This document shows, in pieces, positions 1 through 7,265 of a stretch of 33,213 nt of DNA. A program made the position numbers and the translations under genes. Below the pieces are notes generated by a model. That model searched no databases, was not told the origin of the DNA, and saw only the letters and a program-made list of their open reading frames with translations. Positions within the stretch are counted from its first letter, which is position 1, and each line of letters opens with the position of its first letter. Origin of the DNA: Glaciihabitans sp. (GTDB lineage Bacteria; Actinomycetota; Actinomycetes; Actinomycetales; Microbacteriaceae); assembly GCA_017882805.1 (NCBI GenBank), contig JADGOT010000019.1, positions 1 through 33,213 of the forward strand, read 5' to 3'.

Positions 1-1
1 G

Positions 2-145
2 AAGCAAGACCCGGACCTCGCTGCGCGTGAACTCCTGGCTTTCTGGACTGGACTTGAGCGGCAATGGGTAATGAACCCGTCCGTTGACTTCCTGGCCGTG
101 TGGGACAACTTCGCGGACCGATTCTTCCTGCGAGACGCTGGCTGA
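2..145 (+). CDS. TetR/AcrR-family transcriptional regulator, C-terminal fragment
   Basis: This is the last 47 codons of a gene that begins outside the window. Reading from base 2, the frame is open up to a TGA at 143-145. It ends with residues such as ELLAFWTGLERQW, NPSVDFLAVWDNFADRFF. That pattern (an aromatic and Leu-rich helix, 'GL..QW', then a 'P.VD....' dimer helix) is the usual end of the ligand-binding domain in TetR regulators. The DNA-binding half is not in the window, so the target cannot be stated. It converges on the gene that ends at 232, with 86 bases between them. The family call rests on a short C-terminal stretch only; another helical protein cannot be excluded. Confidence 0.6.
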   Translation, partial: KQDPDLAARELLAFWTGLERQWVMNPSVDFLAVWDNFADRFFLRDAG

Positions 146-231
146 GAGCATCCGCCATCGCCAGTGCTGCCCGTGGGGGTTCTGTGGTGGTGCGCCGGGT
201 TTTCGTGCTCCTTGGACCCGCTATCTCGGCC

Positions 232-1572
232 TTATTTCAGTGGTGTGCCGCCCGCGTTTCGGTAGGCGATTGTCTTCCTGTAGAGGTTGCCGCCGTCGGT
301 TTCAGCTGTGGTCGACAGGTCTGATCCTTGGCCGAACATCAGAGCCCCGACGTGGGCGCTTGCGACCTGGTCCATGTGGGAGAACAGCCAGTCCACCTTG
401 TCGTCCTGGTAGTGGTAGTCGGTGTTGTTCTGTGCCATGTTGCCGATCGGGATCTGCCAGACGACGATCGGGTGACCGACCGCCTCGGCCATCTGTTTCC
501 AATAGGCGAGTTGCGTGGCCCACTTCTGGTCGCTCCACAATGAGCTGCCATTCCCCTGCTTGATGTTGAGTCCGGAGTCCGTGGATTCAACCTCCCCGAC
601 CAGGAAGTCTGCACCCTTTCCTCCGAGGCCCACGTAAGTTTTGACACATTTATCCACGTTGCCGGGCCAGTCCCAGCAGGTGATGTGCAGGCCGACCTCC
701 GTGTTAGGGGCGTACTTGCGGGTCATGGCGATCAAGCAGCGGGCCAGACCCGCCACGGAGTCCGGCTGATTTCCGCAGTCGGTCGGATTCGCAGCGGTAA
801 CCTGCGCCGGGACCTGGGTCACATCTCCCATCCCTCGTGCGAAACCAAAGAAGTCGGGTTCGAGGTCGATCATGTCGTGCGAGGTGCCGATCTTCTGGAG
901 GAAGAAACGGTAGTCGTTCAGGTATCTGGTGAGGAGATCGGCATGGTTGACCGACTGCACCTCTTGCTGCCACGGAGTAGCAACACCGGGCTGACCGGGC
1001 ACGAGGAGACCGAGTTCAAACCATGTCCACATCACTCGCTGGGGATGCGATTTACCCAAGTAGGTGGCGTGCGCAGCGAGGGCTTCATCGTTGGTGACGA
1101 GCCCCCCGATGCTGCCGCCCACGCAACCCCACCAGCTCGTCCCATCCGGGCAAGACTTCATCGTGTAGTAGCTGCTGTCCGGTGCAGGCGGACTGACGAC
1201 GTATTGGTACTGAGCGTCGAATGGTGCCTGAGTCGAAGGCTTACCAGTCGACATTGTTCCGATCAACACCGTGCTGACGGAGCTTGCCGCCGGAGGCGCG
1301 GCCTTGTGCGACCCTTGCGGGACAGGGGCGGGAGCAACGCCCGTCGGTCCAGGCGTGGGAGTGCTTGTGGCGGCGCCGGTCGGGGTAGCGGTGTCCTGTG
1401 CGGACGCATCTTGCGCAACGGCACCTCCGCTCTCGGCAGCCGCCGCGAGTGCCTGCGCCGAGGTCGCGAGAGTAGAAGTCTTCGGCCCCCTCGGTACCGC
1501 ACCGATCGCGATAACGACTCCAACGACAAGCAAAATAGCGGCAATGATGATGCCCATGCGACGAAAACTCAT
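232..1572 (-). CDS. Membrane-anchored, putative glycoside-hydrolase-like protein (unrecognised family)
   Basis: The product is 446 aa. It opens with a short basic stretch (MSFRRMG) and a hydrophobic segment at about residues 6-24, fitting a signal anchor or signal peptide. An Ala/Pro/Thr-rich linker follows to about residue 100, then a globular domain of about 340 residues. That domain has features seen in TIM-barrel glycosidases: an acidic strand end (IDLEPDFFGF), VGLHITCWDW, a GEVEST segment and VVWQIPIGN. Acids at these strand ends could be catalytic, but I do not recognise the family. The start is uncertain: the frame is open to an ATG at 1692 that has a better ribosome site (AGGAG), but the codons between are rich in rare triplets and the hydrophobic segment would no longer be N-terminal, so I prefer the ATG at 1572 with GGGGGA upstream. 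No copy of the LacI operator of the next locus lies upstream. Confidence 0.6.
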   Translation of the reverse strand: MSFRRMGIIIAAILLVVGVVIAIGAVPRGPKTSTLATSAQALAAAAESGGAVAQDASAQDTATPTGAATSTPTPGPTGVAPAPVPQGSHKAAPPAASSVSTVLIGTMSTGKPSTQAPFDAQYQYVVSPPAPDSSYYTMKSCPDGTSWWGCVGGSIGGLVTNDEALAAHATYLGKSHPQRVMWTWFELGLLVPGQPGVATPWQQEVQSVNHADLLTRYLNDYRFFLQKIGTSHDMIDLEPDFFGFARGMGDVTQVPAQVTAANPTDCGNQPDSVAGLARCLIAMTRKYAPNTEVGLHITCWDWPGNVDKCVKTYVGLGGKGADFLVGEVESTDSGLNIKQGNGSSLWSDQKWATQLAYWKQMAEAVGHPIVVWQIPIGNMAQNNTDYHYQDDKVDWLFSHMDQVASAHVGALMFGQGSDLSTTAETDGGNLYRKTIAYRNAGGTPLK

Positions 1573-1924
1573 CAAATCCCCCGGGTTGAATGAAAATCGC
1601 GATTGCTGTCCGAAACCATTACGGTCAGCGCCCAGCGGATATGGAAGACATACTCCGCAGGTGAACCAGAATCGTCGGCGTAGGCCGCTCATGCTGGAAC
1701 TCCTGCGAGCGAGGCTATCTATCACTTCATAGAATAGGTATTGAGTCTAGGCGGCGTCAACAAGCACGCTGGAAATGGATTGACGGTCCAAATTGCAACC
1801 GACTCGAGCATTGCTGTGACCGGAACCCAGGTCGAGCCAGCCAGCGGCTCCTATGCGCTGAACGACAGGCTGCCCAACCCCTCAAGTTGAGAGACCTTCG
1901 CATGCGTGGGATACTTTCGAAACG
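1573..1924. other. Divergent intergenic region, 352 bases
   Basis: This separates the leftward anchored protein from the rightward lacI gene. I see no convincing coding sequence in it; leftward open frames are shadows or a possible longer start of the neighbour. The right end holds a candidate lacI promoter. A second AT-rich patch around 1705-1740 could hold the promoter of the leftward gene, but no clear pair of hexamers was found there. Confidence 0.5.
1887..1917 (+). promoter_or_regulatory. Candidate lacI promoter, leaderless type
   Basis: TTGAGA (1887-1892) and TACTTT (1912-1917) are 19 bases apart. The -10 box ends seven bases before the lacI ATG at 1925, and no Shine-Dalgarno sequence is visible, so transcription may start at or next to the A of the start codon. 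The hexamers are imperfect, so this is a moderate call. Confidence 0.4.
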
Positions 1925-2938
1925 ATGGTAACGATACAGGACGTCGCGAAAGCCGCCGGGGTCTCCCCCATGACGGTCTCGCATGTTATTAACGAGCATC
2001 CGCACGTCAAGGCGAGCACTCGAGAACACGTGCTCGAGGTCATCGCGAAGCTGGACTACCGAGTCAACGTGGCAGCGCGGAACCTCCGCACCGGTCGCAC
2101 AAACACCATCGGTCTCGCAGTACCAGAAATCGACCGGCCCTACTACGGTGAACTTGCCGCCGCTATCATCCGGCACGCGTCGGCTTTCAATCTCCACGTC
2201 GTCATCGAGCAAACCGGAGCGTCCCGAGAGAACGAGCTCGACGCACTCGCTCTCTCTCGCAAACTCATGTACGACGGGCTGATTCTGAGCACCGTCGGCC
2301 TCGGCCCTAACGATGCAGATCTGCTGCCCGTCGACTACCCCGTGGTATTGCTCGGCGAGCGCATCTTCGCCGGCCCTCTCGACCATGTTGCGATGCCAAA
2401 CGTGGATGGCGCCAGGGCAGCGACCCAAGAGTTGATTGATGGAGGGTGCAAGCGAATCGCTATTGTTCGGGATAACAACGCCTCTCAGACCGGAATGTCG
2501 AGCTTGCGTTTCGCCGGCTACCTGGACGCGCTCGAATCGAGCGGAATTCCATTCGACCCGGAGCTATCCGTTCACGTTGACGAGTACTCGCTGGCAAGCG
2601 GCTTCGACGTCGGCATGCGGCTCGCGAATTCGGGCCTGAGCTTCGACGCGGTGTTCTGCATTACGGACATCCTTGCTCATGGCCTCTTGCGTGCGTTTGC
2701 GACTGCGCAAGTTGCCGTACCAGGCAAGGTGCGAGTGATTGGCTTCGATAACATCGAGCAAGATCAGTACAGCGTGCCTTCGCTGTCGTCAGTGGACCCG
2801 AATCACGACCTCATGGCGAAAACCGCGGTCGAGCTACTTGTGAGCAGAATCTCCGGCAAGCCTCGAACCGATCAGCGCGACTATGTTGGCTCGTTTCGAG
2901 TGGTCACTCGCGAATCCAGTTCAGCTCCCGCGCCGTGA
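1925..2938 (+). CDS. LacI-family transcriptional regulator of the glycan locus
   Basis: The product is 337 aa, a standard LacI/GalR length. The N-terminal helix-turn-helix is clear at residues 1-50 (TIQDVAKAAGVSPMTVSHVIN), followed by the hinge helix (NLRTGRTNTIGLAVPEI) and a periplasmic-binding-protein-like effector domain with the usual VIGFDNIE turn near residue 275. It probably represses the surrounding importer, glycosidase and exporter genes and is released by an imported sugar or oligosaccharide. Six copies of one palindrome of LacI type lie at the promoters of its neighbours, one across its own start codon. No ribosome site is visible, consistent with a leaderless mRNA. Its last 58 bases overlap the 3' end of tatB on the other strand, so both C-terminal tails are encoded by the same DNA. 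The true inducer cannot be read from the sequence. Confidence 0.93.
   Translation: MVTIQDVAKAAGVSPMTVSHVINEHPHVKASTREHVLEVIAKLDYRVNVAARNLRTGRTNTIGLAVPEIDRPYYGELAAAIIRHASAFNLHVVIEQTGASRENELDALALSRKLMYDGLILSTVGLGPNDADLLPVDYPVVLLGERIFAGPLDHVAMPNVDGARAATQELIDGGCKRIAIVRDNNASQTGMSSLRFAGYLDALESSGIPFDPELSVHVDEYSLASGFDVGMRLANSGLSFDAVFCITDILAHGLLRAFATAQVAVPGKVRVIGFDNIEQDQYSVPSLSSVDPNHDLMAKTAVELLVSRISGKPRTDQRDYVGSFRVVTRESSSAPAP
1927..1938 (-). promoter_or_regulatory. LacI operator overlapping the lacI start codon
   Basis: The bases GGTAACGATACA match the operator TGTAACGATACA found elsewhere in this locus at 11 of 12 positions, and GTAACGATACAG (1928-1939) is an exact 12-base match to the sites near 7133 and 10635. 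It begins at the G of the ATG. The codons it imposes include GTA and ATA, which are uncommon in this GC-rich sequence. Likely autoregulation. Confidence 0.6.
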
Positions 2939-3264
2939 CCGTGGATTTCGGCAGGGACCGGGTCATCAAACGGGTTAGGAACCCATTCCGCCGATTCTGA
3001 CGCCGGCTCGGTGTCCGCCATCAGGCTGTCACGAATTATTTGCCGCGGATCGTACTGTCGGGGATCGAGCTTCTTCCAGTCGATGTCGCTGTACTCCGGG
3101 CCCAACTCGTCTCGCATTCGAGCCTGCGCACCGTCCACCATGTTGCGGAATGAGCGCACGAGCCGCGCGAGCTTTGCCGCATACTCCGGCAGCTTCGCGG
3201 GGCCAATCAGGAGCACAGCAACAATGCAGATGACGACGAACTTGTCTGGCGAAAAGTCCAGCAT
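2881..3264 (-). CDS. tatB: Sec-independent translocase subunit TatB
   Basis: The product is 127 aa. One N-terminal membrane helix (residues 9-20) ends in the Gly-Pro hinge G21-P22 followed by AKLPEYAAKLARLVRSF, an amphipathic helix. The tail carries ELGPEYSDIDWKKLDPRQYDP, a stretch typical of actinobacterial TatB. TatB recognises twin-arginine signal peptides together with TatC; no tatC is present here, so it must use a TatC encoded elsewhere. It is the last gene of the leftward importer operon, 41 bases after tatA, and its 3' end overlaps lacI by 58 bases. A tatB gene inside a sugar-importer operon is unusual and fits the Tat-type signal of the binding protein in the same operon. Some databases would label it only TatA/TatE family. 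Confidence 0.87.
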   Translation of the reverse strand: MLDFSPDKFVVICIVAVLLIGPAKLPEYAAKLARLVRSFRNMVDGAQARMRDELGPEYSDIDWKKLDPRQYDPRQIIRDSLMADTEPASESAEWVPNPFDDPVPAEIHGHGAGAELDSRVTTRNEPT

Positions 3265-3305
3265 CGTTCAGTCCCTTCCCCACCTGAGATCGAGTGGCCT
3301 CGGCG

Positions 3306-3515
3306 CTACTTGGTCAGCTCGGGTGCGTCTGCGACGGTGTGAGCAATACCGGTGTTACTCGAGGCGTCGTCGCCCGGCTGGGAAAGCTCGCTCTTGAAGA
3401 TCTTGGTCGATTGGCCGACCGCCTTGGCCAGCGCGGGTAGCCGCGTCGCGCCAAATAGCAGAACTACCACGGCGAGGATGATGAGGGCGTGCCAACCGGT
3501 GAGGTTTGAAAGCAT
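3306..3515 (-). CDS. tatA: Sec-independent translocase subunit TatA
   Basis: The product is 69 aa. It has a single membrane helix at residues 8-20 ending in F21-G22, the invariant TatA hinge, then ATRLPALAKAVGQSTKIFKSEL, the amphipathic helix with the F..KSEL pattern, and a short polar tail. TatA polymerises to form the pathway for folded Tat substrates. The frame is open further upstream, but the ATG at 3515 is chosen because the membrane helix starts there and AGAAAGAGA precedes it. It lies 31 bases after the MalG-like permease and 41 bases before tatB, all on the same strand, so it is probably on the importer transcript. Confidence 0.9.
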   Translation of the reverse strand: MLSNLTGWHALIILAVVVLLFGATRLPALAKAVGQSTKIFKSELSQPGDDASSNTGIAHTVADAPELTK

Positions 3516-3546
3516 GATGTCTCTTTCTGTTAGTGGAGGATGAAAC

Positions 3547-4449
3547 TCACTTGATTCCCGAGCTGACGAAGCCTCGGACGTAGCTCCGCTGGGCGAACAG
3601 GAACAGGATGACCACGGGGAGTATGTAGATGAACGACCCGGCGGCGAGCAATTGCGGCAACAGGATTCCGTGAGCGTTGTCATAGCCGGTCGCGATGCCC
3701 ACAGCGAGGGTCGTGTTGTCAGCGTTCAGGAACAGTGTGGGCGCCACGTAGTCCCCCCAAGTCGCATTGAACGAGATAACGAACGCGGTAACCATAAGCG
3801 GCCTGGACAGAGGCACGAAGATCGAAATGAACGTTCGGAGGCGACCCGCGCCATCGAGCCGGGCAGCCTCTTCCAGCTCCTTCGGGAAGCTCGCATAGAA
3901 CTGGCGGTAGAGGAAAATCGCGTACGGCGCGCCGGCAGTCCCCCACAGAACCCACGGCCAATATGTGCCGATAAGCCCGAACTGCGAAAACAGCAAATAG
4001 GTCGGGATCAGCGTCACGATTTGTGGAACGATCATCATTCCGATGAGCACGGCAAAGAGTGCACGCTTTCCCGGTCCCTTGAGGCGCGCAAATCCGTATC
4101 CAACCAAGGCCGAACTAAGCGTCGTCAACAGGCTGTACACCACCGCAATGAAGGTTGAGATCGCGGCGAACTTGAAATACGGGATCTGGTTGAAGGCGTC
4201 AGGAATGTTCTGCCAACGCCAATCGGTCGGGAACCAGGAATTTGCACCCAGCTCAGACGCGGGCGTGAGGCCCTTGATCGCGAGAGCCACAAAAGGAAGG
4301 AACAGCGCGATGGAGACGACGAGCAGGAGCGTGAACTTGACGGGGTGACGCTCGGGCCGATTCTTGCGGTTGGGGCTCGAGGTCACTTTGTCCATCGGGG
4401 CGGCAGGCTTTGGCGCAGAAGACCGGTCCGTCTTTTCAAGGACGCTCAT
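3547..4449 (-). CDS. CUT1 carbohydrate ABC transporter permease, MalG type
   Basis: The product is 300 aa with six predicted membrane segments and the MalG-type cytoplasmic EAA loop (ELEEAARLDGAGRLRTF...PLSRP at about residues 196-222), which contacts the ATPase. It is the second membrane subunit of a sugar or oligosaccharide importer. Its ATG overlaps the stop of the MalF-type gene by four bases (4446-4449, ATGA), so the two are translationally coupled. The first 40 residues are a polar Pro/Lys-rich cytoplasmic tail, common in actinobacterial members. No ATPase gene lies nearby; this family in actinobacteria usually shares an MsiK-type ATPase encoded elsewhere. Confidence 0.93.
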   Translation of the reverse strand: MSVLEKTDRSSAPKPAAPMDKVTSSPNRKNRPERHPVKFTLLLVVSIALFLPFVALAIKGLTPASELGANSWFPTDWRWQNIPDAFNQIPYFKFAAISTFIAVVYSLLTTLSSALVGYGFARLKGPGKRALFAVLIGMMIVPQIVTLIPTYLLFSQFGLIGTYWPWVLWGTAGAPYAIFLYRQFYASFPKELEEAARLDGAGRLRTFISIFVPLSRPLMVTAFVISFNATWGDYVAPTLFLNADNTTLAVGIATGYDNAHGILLPQLLAAGSFIYILPVVILFLFAQRSYVRGFVSSGIK

Positions 4450-5405
4450 TTGACGTCACCCTTCTGATCGGGGTCAACGGCGTAGTAGACGCTTCGTCCA
4501 CCGATCCGGAAGACGATCGCTGTCAGAATCAGGATCACGACGACGAAAACGATGATCATCGCCGAGCCGTAGCCATACCGCGAGTACTGGAAGAACTGGC
4601 TCCAGACATCCACCATGTAAAGCCGGTTCGCGACGGGCACCGACGCGACGGTCTGGGTTACGCCAACCGGCGCAAGAAGCAGCGCCGGAATGAAAACCTG
4701 CAGCGTAGTGATCAGCGTGAGGACTGTCTGGAAAAGGAGTATTGGCGAGATCGCGGGCAGGGTGACATGCCTGAATGTCGCCAGCGCACCCGCCCCGTCC
4801 ATCTTCGCGGCCTCGAGTTGCTCAGCGTCCACGGTCTGGAGTGCGGCCAGGTAAATGATGATGCCGGCGCCGATGCCCCACAGCATGACGACCAGCAGGG
4901 TGATGAACGCATTGTTGCCCGTCACCCAACTCACGGGATGAATCCCAAAGGTTCCGAGGACCCGGTTGACCGAACCCGAATCCTTGTCGAAGATCACCTT
5001 CCAAATCAGCGCGGCCGCGACCGCGGGCACGATGGCTGGCAGAAAGATGATGGTGCGAAAGACAATCCGTCCCTTTACCTTTTCGTTGAGCCAGATCGCC
5101 AGTACAAGACTGCCAAGGATGGTGGCCGGCACGACTATCGCTACGAGGAGGAGGGTTTTGCTTAGCGCTGACCAGGTATCCGGCGACGACAGTACTTCCG
5201 CATAGTTCGCCAACCCCACCCATGGTTTGAACGGAGAGATCCCGTCCCATGCAGTGAAGCTGACGTAGAGGGCATAGCCCAATGGAAATACGGTGAGTAC
5301 CGCCGTGCCCAATAGCCACGGTGAAATGAAACCGTAGAAGGCGAGGCCGTCGCGTCGACGCGCGCCCCGAATAGACCTCCGCCGGATACCGGTCAACGTT
5401 GTCAA
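4446..5405 (-). CDS. CUT1 carbohydrate ABC transporter permease, MalF type
   Basis: The product is 319 aa with six membrane segments after a short basic N-terminus (RRRSIRGARRR). The EAA loop is clear near residues 213-240 (EQLEAAKMDGAGALATFRHVTLP). It pairs with the MalG-type protein encoded directly downstream with a four-base overlap and follows the binding-protein gene by 30 bases. Together they form the inner-membrane channel for a sugar or oligosaccharide. The substrate cannot be read from the permeases, but the co-regulated GH29 and GH43 enzymes point to a fucose-, galactose- or arabinose-containing plant or algal oligosaccharide. Confidence 0.93.
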   Translation of the reverse strand: MTTLTGIRRRSIRGARRRDGLAFYGFISPWLLGTAVLTVFPLGYALYVSFTAWDGISPFKPWVGLANYAEVLSSPDTWSALSKTLLLVAIVVPATILGSLVLAIWLNEKVKGRIVFRTIIFLPAIVPAVAAALIWKVIFDKDSGSVNRVLGTFGIHPVSWVTGNNAFITLLVVMLWGIGAGIIIYLAALQTVDAEQLEAAKMDGAGALATFRHVTLPAISPILLFQTVLTLITTLQVFIPALLLAPVGVTQTVASVPVANRLYMVDVWSQFFQYSRYGYGSAMIIVFVVVILILTAIVFRIGGRSVYYAVDPDQKGDVK

Positions 5406-5435
5406 TGTGTCCTACCTACCTCGCAGCTAGCCGGC

Positions 5436-6800
5436 CTACTTGCCCAGCTGCACCTTGCCGTTTGCAAGCACCGCGTTGACGGCTGTCGTCAGCGCGTCTG
5501 CCAACTTACCTGCGCTGTCACCGGCGGTAGCAGCCGCGGCGAACGCGGGAGTAACTACCGCGTTCATTGCCGAAGCGAGCGCGTACGGCGATGCAAGCGG
5601 AAGTACCTGCTGGAAGTCCAGCTCGGCCTTTTGCACCGCGAGCGACTGTTCCGTGAACTTGGTGTTGTTCGGGAGCAGGGGGAGGTAGGACTTGATCGAC
5701 GGCAGGCCGCTTCCGGACTCCGCGCGAACCTTCGCCCCCGCGCCGGCGCAGTACCACTCGATGAACTCGAAAGCGCCACCGGGGTTGGCGGCCTTGGTCG
5801 GTATCCAGTATCCGACGGCGCCGAACGACGGGCTTACCCGCTTCGAACCGAGCATTGGCGCGGCAGCGAACTTGGTCGTGGTCTGCAGCTTCGGGGCGGT
5901 CTGCTGAAGGAAGCCGTTGAACCAGTAGCCCAGCTGAACGTTTGCCTGCTTTCCGGCGAAGTACTGCGGTCCATCCCAGTCCGGGCTCGGGTTGGTCGGT
6001 GAGTAGCTGACGTTCGCCTTCGTCGCGTCAAGGAACCACTTGAGGACGGCCGTGACCTCGGGCGAGCTGAAGTCAACCTTCGCCAGTCCTGGCTGGAGAA
6101 CCCGTCCGCCGTTGGTCGCAGCCATCGCCTCGATGATGTCCATTGCGGGCAGCAGTGTGAACAGGCCGTACTGAGTGGTCGTTCCACCACTGCTCTTGGT
6201 TAGCTTGCGACCCGCATCCAGGAGTTCGTCGTAGCTGATCGGCTTGTTCGGGTCGGGCTCGGTAAGGCCAGCCTCGCTCCACGCTTGGCTGTCGTACCAC
6301 CACATGGAGTCCTGCGACCAGTCCTTCGTCATTCCGTAGCGAGAGCCCTTGCCCTGGGTTGCTCCGTCCCACTTCCACACGTCGTTAATGGGAAGGATGT
6401 CGGACTCCTTGATTACCGTGCTCTGCGCGAAGTACGGGTCCAGGTTGGTCGCAATGCCACGAGACGCGTAGTACGGCGTGACGTCGATACCGGAGTTCTC
6501 AAAGAGGTCCGGCGGGTTTCCGGCCGCGAGCATTGCGTTGGCACGTGTCGGGTCGGTGTTAATCAAGCTGAGCTTGAGGTGCGGGTGGCTCGCTTCGAAG
6601 TCCGCCTGCTGCTTGGCTGTGATCTCGCCCGGGCTCGCCATGATGGTGACGGTGCCGGCCTTGGCCTTCTTGGCAGTTCCGACGGCTCCGCCGGCTGCGG
6701 TCGGCGAACAACCCGCGAGGGTTGCCACGCCGGCGAATGCGGCGAGTCCCGCCGCACCCGTGAGCAGCGTGCGCCTGGTGACTCCACTGTCTTGCGTCAT
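5436..6800 (-). CDS. CUT1 extracellular solute-binding protein, Tat-type lipoprotein
   Basis: The product is 454 aa, normal for family 1 solute-binding proteins. The N-terminus has a twin-arginine motif (TRRTLL, R9-R10), a hydrophobic run and a lipobox ending in C31 (LAGC), so it is predicted to be exported by Tat and lipidated. The mature part shows typical features of the family: an early ANAMLAAGNPPDLF segment, a WWYDSQAW region, and a C-terminal GAFEFIEWYCAG stretch. It captures the sugar for the two permeases downstream. A strong AAGGAGA lies just before its ATG. Its start codon overlaps the stop of a 60-aa ORF by four bases (ATGA). Tat dependence is a prediction, made more interesting by tatA and tatB further along this operon. 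Confidence 0.93.
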   Translation of the reverse strand: MTQDSGVTRRTLLTGAAGLAAFAGVATLAGCSPTAAGGAVGTAKKAKAGTVTIMASPGEITAKQQADFEASHPHLKLSLINTDPTRANAMLAAGNPPDLFENSGIDVTPYYASRGIATNLDPYFAQSTVIKESDILPINDVWKWDGATQGKGSRYGMTKDWSQDSMWWYDSQAWSEAGLTEPDPNKPISYDELLDAGRKLTKSSGGTTTQYGLFTLLPAMDIIEAMAATNGGRVLQPGLAKVDFSSPEVTAVLKWFLDATKANVSYSPTNPSPDWDGPQYFAGKQANVQLGYWFNGFLQQTAPKLQTTTKFAAAPMLGSKRVSPSFGAVGYWIPTKAANPGGAFEFIEWYCAGAGAKVRAESGSGLPSIKSYLPLLPNNTKFTEQSLAVQKAELDFQQVLPLASPYALASAMNAVVTPAFAAAATAGDSAGKLADALTTAVNAVLANGKVQLGK

Positions 6801-6979
6801 AGCTGTGTCTCCTTGGTAAATGTAATCGATTCGACTGGAGTCGAACCGTCGGGGATTGCGATGGTCATGTCAGCGGGAGATTTCCGGGCGATGAGTGATC
6901 GCGCGACGAACCCGTTTCGCGGTCGATGCGGATGTGAGCCAGTCGACAGAAAGGTTTCCAATGAGAGCGAATCGATCAT
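6797..6979 (-). CDS. Small leader protein of the sugar-importer operon, 60 aa, unrecognised
   Basis: An ATG at 6979 is preceded, at six bases, by AGGAAGGAG (6986-6994), the best ribosome site in the neighbourhood. The frame runs 60 codons and its TGA overlaps the binding-protein ATG as ATGA, the usual mark of translational coupling. The binding protein's own ribosome site lies inside the last codons. The protein begins MIDSLSLETFLSTG and ends VESITFTKETQL. It has no signal peptide, membrane segment or cysteine, and is moderately basic in the middle (RPRNGFVARSLIARK). I do not recognise it. It may be a working small protein, or a translated leader whose main role is to pass ribosomes to the binding-protein gene. 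A chance frame with both features is unlikely but possible. Confidence 0.6.
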   Translation of the reverse strand: MIDSLSLETFLSTGSHPHRPRNGFVARSLIARKSPADMTIAIPDGSTPVESITFTKETQL

Positions 6980-7034
6980 CAACTGCTCCTTCCTGATCGA
7001 CGTTGACCGCTTTCGCTCCGTTCGCGAAAGCCGT

Positions 7035-7052
7035 GCTGTATCGTTACATGAA
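7035..7052 (+). promoter_or_regulatory. LacI operator O1 of the divergent pair
   Basis: GCTGTATCGTTACATGAA contains the core TGTATCGTTACA (7037-7048). It is an exact 18-base reverse complement of the site at 7129-7146. It lies about 55 bases upstream of the leader ORF of the importer operon. Confidence 0.8.
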
Positions 7053-7128
7053 AGTTTGAACAGCGCAAGCCTGATCGATTAACAATTTGGTGGCGTCCAT
7101 AAATTTGCGGGTTGCTCAACTCCCCAAC

Positions 7129-7146
7129 TTCATGTAACGATACAGC
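7129..7146 (-). promoter_or_regulatory. LacI operator O2 of the divergent pair
   Basis: TTCATGTAACGATACAGC contains the core TGTAACGATACA (7133-7144). The centre is 96 bases from the centre of the first site, about nine helical turns, and 127 bases before the GH43 start. Looping between the two by one tetrameric repressor is possible. Confidence 0.8.
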
Positions 7147-7265
7147 TTGAGCCGCTGGAAGCCTCCGCGAACCGCCACCGAAGCCGGACGAAAGCACACG
7201 ATTCAAATGCCAAATGACGACACCTCCACGAGATTGCGCTGCAATCGATCCGACGAGCGCTCCTA

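Larger units (their letters stand above)
6980..7265. promoter_or_regulatory. Divergent control region between importer operon and GH43 gene
   Basis: These 286 bases hold two LacI operators in opposite orientation (7035-7052 and 7129-7146) and the ribosome site of the 60-aa leader ORF. The stretch between the operators is AT-richer than its surroundings (around 7060-7110) and should contain the divergent promoters, but no confident hexamer pair was assigned. Confidence 0.6.

Noticed and set aside
1572-1725. Longer start of the anchored protein at 1692 or 1725
   Set aside because: The added codons are rich in rare triplets and bury the signal anchor. The AGGAG before 1692 keeps this open, so it is mentioned in the feature entry.
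1757-2428. Leftward open frame of 223 codons over the lacI start
   Set aside because: Antisense shadow of a clear LacI-family gene, with no ribosome site or recognisable domain.
6810-6835. TGTAATCGATTCGA before the binding-protein gene as a seventh LacI operator
   Set aside because: It matches only about half of the core, and it lies inside the 60-aa leader ORF.
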